Shown here in pieces: positions 48,940 through 59,169 of a stretch of DNA of 64,000 nt. The stretch comes from Colocasia esculenta (taxonomy: Eukaryota > Streptophyta > Magnoliopsida > Alismatales > Araceae). The first letter of the stretch is position 1. The number at the start of each line of letters is the position of its first letter. The notes beneath the pieces were generated by a model. It was not told the origin of the DNA. It saw nothing but the letters and a program-made list of their open reading frames with translations, and searched no databases. The position numbers and the translations under genes were made by a program. Location: positions 49,875,359-49,939,358 of the forward strand of contig CM024766.1 in the NCBI GenBank assembly GCA_014218235.1. The letters are read 5' to 3'.

Positions 48940-49467
48940 CACAACGATTCCTTAAGTCATCGCATCGATTTCTTAAGACCTCGTAACGATTTGCTCATCG
49001 CAACGATTTCTTAAGACCTCATAACGATTTGCTCATCGCAACGATTCTTTAAGTCATCGCATCGATTTCTTAAGACCTCGTAACGATTTGCTCATCGCAA
49101 CGATTCTTTAAGTCATCGCATCGATTTCTTAAGACCTCGTAACGATTTGCTCATCGCAACGATTCTTTAAGTCATCGCATCGATTTCTTAAGACCTCGTA
49201 ACGATTTGCTCATCGCAACGATTCCTTAAGACATCACATCGATTTCTTAAGACCTCGTAACGATTTGCTCATCGCAACGATTCCTTAAGACATCACAACG
49301 ATTTCTTAAGACCTCGTAACGATTTGCCCATCGCAACGATTCCTTAAGACATCACAACGATTTCTTAAGACTTCGTAACGATTTGCTTTCTGCAACGATT
49401 TCTTAAGTGTTCATAATGATTTCTTCATTGAACATAACGATTTGCTTTCTGCAACGATTTTTTAAGT
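48940..49467 (+). repeat. 59-bp minisatellite in the D LTR
   Basis: The unit is AAGTCATCGCATCGATTTCT, TAAGACCTCGTAACGATTTG, CTCATCGCAACGATTCTTT. Around six to eight copies run head to tail, the middle ones nearly identical with exact 59-bp spacing. Each unit is built of three diverged 19-20-bp subunits around AACGATTTC. Looser copies continue after the solo LTR (53703-54030) and in the left LTR. Confidence 0.93.
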
Positions 49468-52400
49468 TGTAGTAACCCGGAAAATTTCATATTTAAAATT
49501 TTGAAATAATAAATTTCTCTAAAAACAGAATAATAGAAACATACGTACCATTATCGTATGTGCAAGAACACATCAAAAAATTTCGTAAAAATTGTAAATC
49601 AACTCCAAATATTATCCCTAAGTGTTTCACGAATGAATTCATGCAACGAAAAATCCAATTGGCCAAACGTACGTCACAACGTGACTAATTATCCAAATTA
49701 GGAAAGTAAGTCGGAAAACCGTTAACATGGAAAAATAACATGCCCATAAATTAAACGAACATGTCGAAGAGATTTCCAACATCATGAAATGATAACCATT
49801 ATCGGGTTTGGACCAATGGACCTCTCATAGCCTATGAATAAATTAAAATAAGAAAATGCAATAAAAATCATAACTCTATTATTCCCTAATTAAAAAGGGA
49901 AAAACCTATAAGATAAATTCCAATAAATAATGGGCTTGGTTAAATGGACCCATTAGAATTTAGTGGTCCAAAAAAGGATTTTAAAAAGAAGAATAATGGG
50001 AAAATACCCTAAATTCGTAACTTAAATATTACTTAAATAGAAAAGAGACATTTAATGCATTAAATAAGAAATTTGAGATGGAATTGGATTCCTAAACCTA
50101 CCCCATATGGTTTAACACGAATTTAGACATCAACCTAACCCAAATAGAAGTTGGAAAGCAAGGAAGGAAAGAAGGAGTTAGGAAATCTCGTAATTAAAGA
50201 GAAATTTGAGTAGTAGTAAGAATAGGAATCCTTACTAGCTTAAATACTCTCTTAACTCTCCATGGCCGGCCCTGAAACATTGATGGGGCTCTCTAGACGT
50301 GGAGAGAAGGCCAAGGAGAAGGAGAATTCGTGGGGAGAAGGCTCTCTCAAGCATCTTCCTTTGTTCTTAAAGTTCTAGCCCTAGAAGAGTAAAACGACTA
50401 AAGGTAGGCATTCTCACGAGCAAAACTCAATTAAATCCATCTGTAGATTGTTCCATACATCAGGAACAAAAGCCCTCTTATTTCACTCTTTTTCATCAAG
50501 TCAATCTTTTGATCTCTATTTTTGAAATTCTTCAATTATGATGAACCCGACCCTTCTTCTTTATTCTTGATCTCCATGTATACTCAACCTCGTGCTCCCA
50601 AATTTTAACTAGAGTTACTGATGGATGTTATGCATCTTTTGCCACTAAAAGCCCTAATTTTTATCCATCCTTTGTCTTGAATTAAATCTTGCATGATTTC
50701 GACAATGTACTGTTACGGTTTAACCTTGACTTGTGTTACAAGTTTCATACCTCTTTGTGGAGTCATTTTTAGACCAAGTGTCCACAGAGAACTTGTTACC
50801 TCATGAGTCTACTTTCATTTGGCACTATTTTCCCAAATTTTTGTTGATCGTTACTAAGAGTATTAGCCCAAAATTAATTGTGCCAGATTCACGCAGTCAG
50901 TCACAATACGTTTTATTACCTAGTCAAACGACCTTTGTTTCTCAATTATTTGCTACTGTACAAAGTGTTGGAAGTAATCTAACTAACAAAGGTGGTTTCA
51001 CTCTATTTGGATCACCCTAGCATTTTTTTTTATTTTCAAACCCACAGCTGTCAAACCTAATCCATGTCAAAGTTGGAAATAGGTAGAAAAAGCAACCCAA
51101 ACGTCATTTTCAGGTAGCGACAGGTCGACACGTCGCTACCATAACGCGAAAACATCATGGTCGCGACCCATACCAAAAATCATGCCGTTTCGTGGTCTTT
51201 TCAAAAGGCGACAAGTTCATGGTCGCGTTCACTTTCAGAAGGCGACAGGCAATGTGTCGCGTTCTGCCTGTGTCTGCTTAATCGGCCATAACGTTTTTTA
51301 TAGACCTTAGATTGACAAGCCGTTTTCTTTGCTGGATTCCTCATTCAAAGGGCTTCAATTTAGTATATTCATGTGTGAGAGTTGCATGAAAAATCAATGA
51401 GTTATAACCTTAGGATGTGAAGGGATGAGACTGCATTTGCCATCTAAAAGGCATACATGTTGGTTTCTGTCGTTTGGCGTCGTTCTTTGCATGTGTGAGT
51501 TTGATCTTTTCTAGTAAGGTTCTAGAAAGTCTTAACATGCATTTATCAACCCATATCAAAGTTAAAACATGCTTACATAATTTTTAATTGATTTTAAGTT
51601 CATGATCATGCTCTCTACTAGCCGATTATCCACTTCTTGCCTTGTTATCAAACTTGCTAAAAACACATGTTATAAAATGGAGTCATATTGAATGATTTAA
51701 AATGTAATAACACGACATCTTTCTATCTATGATTTCTCTCACACATTCACACACTTGAACCATCCAATTATGGCTTGACTTGGCACAAAATATCTCATAA
51801 TGTATCTAGTTAATTTATTGCAATAAAGTACATTAAATTGCTCTATTTTAAATGAACTTGTCTTCGTTTCTCGCGTTGTTTGGGAATACCGTTACCGACG
51901 AATCCACTGTTCTAGAATTCCTCTAGAACGTCGGGCACTTGTTTCTATATACACACTTCCTTGACTTGGACGAATCTCCGTCGGATATTCCTTCTGCCGG
52001 ACTAGTGAATCCTTGTTCAAGACCTCTGTAAGTCTCCTCTGTCCATGGATTCCCACATGGTCGACGACTTGGTTGTACCCTAACACCTATGATACCCTTT
52101 AGGGATTGACAAGATCCAAACAGCCTTAGTTTGCTCTCGTTCTTACCTTGATTTCACGCCGGACCTCTGGACCTGTACATAACATGGCCAGCGGAAAGGT
52201 AGTGTATTCTACCTGACTGCCAACACCAAGTGCGCGTGTTGTGCAACTGTTACTATCGTTCTTTACTTGACATTTCACGTGCAGTGACCATAAGATCTCA
52301 TCTATACTCTACTCGCTCATCTATACACGTTCACTATACTATCTCGTCTATTCATCTAGTACTCTCTTGGTACTCTTGAACTTTGTGGCTCCTACTGTTT

Positions 52401-53702
52401 TGTACTGTTCATGATTGTTTAGCGCTATAATATGGGTCTTGTGACTCTACTGTATCCAATGCATACTGTGCAGGGCACGGAGAGTGTCCGAGGGGCTCCA
52501 ATCTAGTCCTGGGGACAGAGAGCCACCCGAAAATACCTACAGGGGCTATTGTCGGTGTTCTGCATTGCACCGGTTCTGACTATACTGTATTGGCTAGACA
52601 TCTGACTACTATCTTTTTAGTCTGAGGAGTTCAGACGTACTGTGATATTACTATGCTATCACCAACTGTTATACTATTAGTCTGAAGAGTTCAGACGTAC
52701 TGTGCGATTACTGTGCTATCGCAGACTGTTACTGAACGGCTACTGTCCTAGAAGTGACTATTTCCGTATTCTACTAGTGCACCGTTGTGCAACCATACAT
52801 GCTATCTCGTTACACGCTATCTTGTCATACGCTCTACTTGCTCTACTTGATACTTGCTATCTTGAGTTATTGCGTTCTATCGTGACTAGATCACATTCAA
52901 AGTGCTCTACTCTCTCGTTGTCTAATGACAATAAAAGTGCTATACTCTCTCGGCTATCTACGGATAACCAAAGTGCCATTACTATTTCGATTGACAAAAG
53001 TTAATCAAAAGTGATATACTATCTCGATTGATGAAAATCAATCAAAGTGCAATTTACTCTTTACATGACCAACTACTATCTCTCCTTGCTATACCTGTCG
53101 CTTGCTATTGCTTGCCATTGTCGCTACATGTTGTTGCGTTGTTATCGTTTCTATCGTGACTTGACTTTAATCATCGTGCTATACTTGATTCATCTGCTAT
53201 TTGAACCATGTTACTTGTGCTATTACTTTCTCGACTTTACATGACTCTCTCTATCATTAGTTACTCTGCCATTAAAGCATTAATCACTTTAAGCCTGCTT
53301 GATCCTGAGATTTAAGTCCTACTGTGCATTATCGCTCACCCTTCGTTATTTGTTATTGTGTCTCAGGTAAGTCGGACAATGACGTTATACACACCAATGG
53401 GACAGGACCCAAGTGATGAGTGACCCGGAGTCAAGTCATGAAGTTGCCCTAGTACAATGGAGTCTAGTAGTTATTGCTTTAGATTTCTTTTCAATGTAAT
53501 GATGTCATTGAGCCCTACGTATTGGCTTCAAATTAGTGGTTGTAATGGTCTTAGTGATTTTATAATGAAATAAAGAGTTTATTCCAATTATTGTTTATTA
53601 GATGCTCTGATGTTTGCGAAAGTATGCGCAATTGTCATTACCATACTCGTTGTTCGCGTCTCCCTCCGATTTATTCCGCTGCTAAATTGGAGAGGCGTGA
53701 CA
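49468..53702 (+). repeat. Solo LTR of family B in the D right LTR
   Basis: 4235 bp, TGTAGTAACCCGG to GAGGCGTGACA, flanked by a perfect duplication TAAGT (49463-49467 and 53703-53707). It is longer than the 14359 copy and keeps the TGCTAT-word-rich segment (52570-53280). The HSE-like palindrome is at 51909-51929 and the TATA box at 51945-51952. Frames inside (for example 50733-51020) are not supported as genes. Confidence 0.95.
51909..51952 (+). promoter_or_regulatory. Putative LTR-B core promoter, second sense copy
   Basis: The palindrome GTTCTAGAATTCCTCTAGAAC and CTATATAC have the same 15-base gap as at 16370-16413. Confidence 0.55.
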
Positions 53703-55174
53703 TAAGTGTTCATAATGATTTCTTCATTAAACATAACGATTTCTTAAGTGTTCATAACGATTTCTTCATTGAACATAACGATTTGCTTTCTGCAACGATT
53801 TCTTAAGTGTTCATAACGATTTCTTCATTGAACATAACAATTTACTTTCCGCAACGATTTCTTAAGTGTTCATAACGATTTCTTCATTGAACATAACGAT
53901 TTGCCTTCTGCAACGATTTCTTAAGTATTCATAACGATTTCTTTATTGAACACAACGACTTACTTTCCATAATGATTTCTTCAGTGAATATAACGATTTA
54001 GTCATGTCTCATAACGATTTCATAAGTCATGTGTGAATCAACTTCATATGTAAAACAACTTCCTTCTTCTTTTAGTCAAAGCGTTGAATAGTCAAAGTCC
54101 ACGCATATCTCTCTGACATGTGAGCATTTATGAGGACTGAACGTATCTCTGCATGCATGCAGATGATATCGTCCATTATCATGCTTACTCTTTGTGCATC
54201 TTTTAGAACAACTATTTGGCATTACTATTTCTGTGATTATTTGTTCTAATGTTGACTAACATCAGAGACAACTTAGTTGTCCACCATTTAAGCTTGGAAT
54301 ATGTGCAGATCTTTGACGACATTTCATCTTACAATGTTGGACTAATAGAAGGCAAAGGATAATACTGAAGATTTGGCGTGAACAAATGGATAAAAGACCG
54401 TTGACTAAAGCTTCCAAGGACCATTCAGTCTAATGTCCACAAAACTAGAGACAACAGATACTTCAACGAATACATTTCAAATTGGAGATATAAATACGAG
54501 ACAGAAGCTCCAGAAGAATGATGAAGTGGAGAAGATATACAACACATAGAGTACAAGCAATTCAAATCTTCTGCGAGAATCCTAGAGCCAAGCATCCCAC
54601 TCAAAATTGTCTCAAGCTCTCTGCTCTCCGTGCTGTATTAGAAATCCCAAGAGAGCCTGTGTAGTTCTGAGAGAGTGCACTGTTAGATCTCTTGCTCTCA
54701 GGGCTTTTAGCTTCAGATCACTGCTTGCAAAAGCTTGATCTAGGGGCTTGCTTTTCCTACTTAATGTTTGCTGGTTGTTTCCCTTCTGTTGTGAAGGAAG
54801 ACCTGGGGATCCAGGGTGTTGTTTTCCCTTCGTAGTGAAGGAAGACCTGGTGGGGTATCCAGGGTGTTGTAGCTCCCTTCGTGTGAAGGAAGACCAGCTG
54901 AGCTGGGTGTTGTGGTGTTCATAGGGGGACTGTACCCTAGTTAGTGGAATCCTGAGTTGTTGCTCAGGGACTGGACGTAGGACTCTTAAGGAGAGGAGGT
55001 CTGAATCAGGATAATTCCTTGTGTTGTGTGATTGATTTCTTGTGTGTTTGTTGTTTATACTAACCTTCATCGAAGAACATCTTTGTGTGAATGTTTTAAG
55101 TACAGGTACTGGCTAAATAATTTTTTAAAAGACCCATTCCCCCCCCCCCCTCTAGGCTCGTCAACTGGGCAACA

Positions 55175-56120
55175 CTAATCATGTAGATCCTGTTGTTCTC
55201 TTCCTGCCAGGAATGTTTAGTTCTATCTATCCTATTAATGTACTGGTACATTGTGTTTCTTTCACTGCCTAGTGTTTATAATGTTTCTTTCACTGCCTAG
55301 ATATATTATAATTTTCTAATGATTTTTTATATGAATGTAATTATGTAAAGACACATGTAGATCTATGTTTAGTTCCATCTATCCTATTTATGTACTGGTT
55401 CCTCCTGCCATGAACTTGTTTTTATGTAGTTCTCCTGTCATTAATTCTCTTGCCATGAATTAGATACAAACATGTACATCCATGAACAGGTTTTTATGTA
55501 GTTCTAATCATGTAGATCCTGTTGTTTCTCCTCCTACCATGAATGTGTAGTTCTATCTATCCTATTTATGTACTGGTACATTGTGTTTCTTTCACTGCCT
55601 AGTGTTTATAATGTTTCTTTCACTGCCTAGATATATTATAATTTTCTGATGATTTTGTTTATATGAATGTAGTTATGTAAAGACACATGTAGATCCATGT
55701 TTAGTTCTATCTATCCTATTTGTGTACTGGTTCCTCCTGCCATGAACGTGTTTTTATGTAGTTCTCCTGTCATTAATCCTCCTGCCATGAATTAGATACA
55801 AACATGTACATCCATGAACTGGTTTTTATGTAGTTCTAATCATGTAGATCCTGTTGTTTCTCCTCCTGCCATGAATGTGTAATTCTATCTATCCTATTTA
55901 TGTACTGGTAAATTGTGCTTCTTTCACTGCCTAGTGTTTATAATGTTTCTTTCACTGCCTAGATATATTATAATTTTCTGATAATTTTGTTTATATGATT
56001 GTAGTTATGTAAAGACACATGTAGATCCATGTTTAGTTCTATCTATCCTATTTATGTACTGGTTCCTCCTGCCATGAACTTGTTTTTATGTAGTTCTCCT
56101 GTCATTAATCCTCTTGTCAT
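55175..56120 (+). repeat. Tandem repeat, unit about 330 bp, nearly three copies
   Basis: CTAATCATGTAGATCCTG begins units at 55175, 55504 and 55836. Each unit holds TTTCTTTCACTGCCTAG twice, ATGTAAAGACACATGTAGATC and TACTGGTTCCTCCTGCCATGAA. The third copy fades after about 56110. The first unit starts exactly at the end of the D LTR. Confidence 0.92.
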
Positions 56121-56299
56121 TACCCTTCTTTCCTGCTTTCCTGTTATTTATCCTCCTCGTTCCTAGTGTTTATTTGACTGCCTTCTATGTGTTTGACACC
56201 GATTTCATTATATCTTTGTTTGTCACAGTATAATAAATATCTAATTGTGGACCCATGTTTTAAGGTTTTGAGTTGCTTTTATCAGTAAAAATTTGAAGG
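56121..56299. other. Unassigned AT-rich sequence
   Basis: No gene or repeat seen. It lies just upstream of the possible first exon of the Myb/SANT-like locus, so it could be its promoter region. Confidence 0.3.
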
Positions 56300-58846
56300 A
56301 TGTCTCAGCCAGGTACTTCAACTAATTTATGAATTCAATTTTTTATGATTACCTTGGTTTAGTGATCATGTTTTTTAGAAAAGAATTTATATGAATTTAG
56401 AAAAGAATTATTGCTCCACAACTACTCTAACTAATATATAACCATAATTAAGTGTGATATTATTTTTTTCATTTGTATTCAAACAGTAATGCTTCCTTTA
56501 TTGATAAAAATGGAAGATGGACGAACTAGTTAACAATAGATGTTAGAAAGGAAAAACATTCTTTTAATCTGGTCAAAACCTACTCAATGCCAACAAAATT
56601 TTATTTCAGTTTGTTTGTCTGTCCATCTTTTAATCTTTAAATGTTATTTAGTATTTATATTGTTAACGAAACCAGGGCAAATCAAATATGTCTGCCCATA
56701 ACTGGCAGCTTCCAGTTCAGAATGGGAATGAAAAACAAAACTGACTATAACCAGTTCCCAGTCTGATTTTTAAAACTTGAGGTAAGGAATCAATCCTCCG
56801 TAGGGCACATCTTGAGCTAGCAAGGTTAAGGAATACCTAAATCTATCAACCTTTCTCTAGAAAACTCGACTATTACTTTACATCAGCTTGAGATCATTCA
56901 GTATTCTTCATTTATAAAAAAGTGGCAAATTAGGTTATATATGGAAGGTTTATCAACCTTCCTTATTCCTTTGCCACTGCCACCCCAGGAAGCCGTGATC
57001 TATGTATTTGACTAAAGTGGGGTTAGCTTGTTCATCTTATAGTTTGTTCAACCATCCTCTCAAGACATGTCTCAATTTTATATTTTACCTTTCTTGTTTA
57101 AGATACTATGTTGATGATCATGTGTGTTTTTAAACAACAAATTAGGTTATATATGGACCATCGACATGGATCAAAAGCTTATACGTCTACTTATGGAGGA
57201 GTTAGTGAGTGGCGATTTTGTCCCGAACCATGCCTGGCAGTTCATAGTTGAGACATTCATTGACCAATATGAGGTCAATGCAACTATTTGTCAATTACAA
57301 AGTAGACTGATCTTTTACAAAAGAATTTACTTCATCACTAAAGACCTGCTAGAAAATGGAGGTTTCAAGTGGGATAAAGGCACTAATCAAGTGGTCGGAA
57401 ATGACATTTCATGGAATGCCTATGTTGAGGTTTGTGCCTGCCTCCTAATGTAGGTTAAATGCCCTAAATTTTATCATTGTACCTTATTTTCTTCATATTC
57501 CCTTTGCAGTTCAATCCATTGGTGTTGTCGTTAAAGGACAGAAGCTTACCTTTCCTCAATGACATAATTCAATAATTTAGTGAGTGGGAGGGTCCTTCTT
57601 GAACTATTGTGAATCACATAATTGTTGTTGTACGTTAACATAGTAGTTCTTGGACCACTATGTATGTGTTCATGTGTTTTAGAAAACTCCTATTTCAAAA
57701 CATCATATAAGCATAATTTTCATTGTCTGTTAATCTACTGATAGTCCATTATGCATATGTTTAGATGAGATTGGGACCCGTCCCTCCTCCAAGCCGCGTA
57801 TCTCTAATTGGTCTTTCAGACAAGACAAGATTTTATTAGACATATTGACTGATGAGTACCTTAGAAACTATGCACACCAAGGGACTTTTAAAACCCATGT
57901 GTTCAATGATATTTTGGAGCGCTATAATCGAGAGGCGGGGGTTAAAAGACAAAGTAGTCACTTGCAATACCACTGGAAGAATTTGAAGAAGTTATATCAT
58001 CTATATGAATCGTTGCGCACAACAAGTGGTTGGGGGTGGGATGAACAAAGTAATGTTCCAATTGCTCCGGATGAGGAGAGTATCCAAGCAGCCATAGCGG
58101 TAAGGTGTCATTTATAATTTAACATTTTAGGTTTATTCGCAGTATTTTTAGTTACCCACCATTACGCTTCATCCATTTCAAAAGACCAATTCAGATCTCG
58201 TGAAACTTACCGACAAACCATTCCCTTATAAGCAACAAATGGATATCTTATGCGGGAAGACCACAGTCAGGCGTTCTCATTTTCTTGGCTCCACCCAAGA
58301 TGTAGATGTTGATTCTCAACGCTCTTTTGGTGATGATGACAATTCTACAAGACAAGGGTTTAGTGCGATGGGATTGGACTCGCAACAAGTACAGTCCATT
58401 GATGATGACAATTTCAATCTTTTTGATTTTCCTCCTTTGTCTCAACCTCCAAGTTATGAAAACACTCAGACACAAAATACTCCAATTGAGTATGAGGCAA
58501 CATCCCCTGACAAGAGACGAACCACACAAGCCCAGTCATCCCAGAGTAGAAAAAGGCGAAGCAAGAAATCTTCTGAACTGTTGACCCAAGCTCAATATTG
58601 CCAGTTAAACAATCAACAGATGAAGCTGGCAAAGTCATTATTCCCTGGGTCTTCTTCATCTACAGCGTCCAAGGACGAAGAGCAATACACTGTAAGGGAG
58701 TGTGTGTCGCGATTGAAGACAATGGTCGGATAGTCACAGGAGTTGTTGATGAGGGCTTTGCCTCTGTTTGAGATACCATCTAAAAGGGTGGTCTTCATGT
58801 CCCTAGATGAGGAAGATGCAATGGTTTGGATCATTACCAACACCTA
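56300..58846 (+). pseudogene. Myb/SANT-like DNA-binding protein gene, probably broken
   Basis: Two Myb/SANT-like (trihelix-type) domains are readable. The first (57146-57429) has YIWTIDMDQKLIRLLMEELV and ENGGFKWD; the second (57765-58099) has NWSFRQDKILLDILTDEYL and TSGWGWDEQSN. A Ser/Gln-rich, basic C-terminal region follows (58185-58735). Proposed exons, all with GT and AG: 56300-56312 (MSQP), 57146-57429, 57510 onward, 57765-58099, 58185 onward; phases agree at the first junction and before the last exon. Exon 3 meets TAA at 57573-57575 with no clear donor before it. A TAG at 58733-58735 is followed in frame by 36 codons (to 58846) that look like the family's usual C-terminus. Such domains occur in host proteins and beside PIF/Harbinger transposons; which this is cannot be told. 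Confidence 0.65.
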
Positions 58847-59169
58847 GGATTTGTTTGTATGATGTGTGTGTCGATCTTCTTAGTCGATGTCGTTCTTATA
58901 GTGTAGGTTATAGTCGATCGATGTCGTTGTCATGTTTAGAGTAGTTCCCCATCTATGTTTTAGGTTTCATCTTTATGTTTTAGTGTAATTCCTCCATGTA
59001 CTACTCATGTTTAAAACAGTTGTTTCTATTGATCTATATTATGGGTATCATGTTCATTTTGTCGGTGTATGTGGATTGTTTTTTCAAGCTTTGAACAATG
59101 CTATTATGGTTTTGCAGGCTGCCTGTGAAACTAAACATGGCTCGATATAAATGCTATGTAGTGTGGGTG
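58847..59169 (+). pseudogene. Downstream segment ending in a coding-like start cut by an LTR
   Basis: Most of it looks like untranslated sequence. After a possible splice acceptor (TTTTGCAG at about 59111-59118) an ATG at about 59138 opens MARYKCYVVWV, cut off by the F LTR at 59170. The motif resembles the start of the RNase H1 N-terminal/caulimovirus-VI hybrid-binding fold (Y-x-V-V-x-V-G), but eleven residues are too few to be sure. Confidence 0.3.

Larger units (their letters stand above)
38106..55174 (+). mobile_element. Element D: SIRE-type Ty1/copia retrotransposon
   Basis: It has a truncated left LTR, a primer site, gag, protease, integrase, reverse transcriptase and RNase H in copia order, then a long extra ORF, a polypurine tract and a right LTR. 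Integrase before reverse transcriptase defines copia. The extra 3' ORF and coiled-coil gag with two zinc knuckles are typical of the SIRE lineage. A solo B LTR sits in the right LTR. The left flank is lost, so no target duplication can be tested. Multiple stops and frameshifts. Confidence 0.95.
48690..55174 (+). repeat. Right LTR of element D, interrupted by a solo B LTR
   Basis: It starts TGATGATCAGTATG after the polypurine tract and ends CTGGGCAACA. Without the inserted solo LTR and its duplication it is about 2245 bp. Its first third is a 59-bp minisatellite. A run of 12 C lies at 55139-55150. The frame at 54612-55070 on the minus strand is a shadow that also appears in the left LTR. Confidence 0.93.

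Noticed and set aside
48920..49460. Possible CRISPR-like array (regular repeats)
   Set aside because: The 59-bp units are directly adjacent with no unique spacers, and the setting is a plant retrotransposon LTR.
50733..51020. 95-codon frame in the solo B LTR
   Set aside because: It is within an LTR and absent from the other B copies.
54612..55070. 152-codon minus-strand frame, also present at 39051-39350
   Set aside because: It lies in the D LTR on the antisense strand and is present in both LTRs only because they are copies; its composition is that of a repeat translation.
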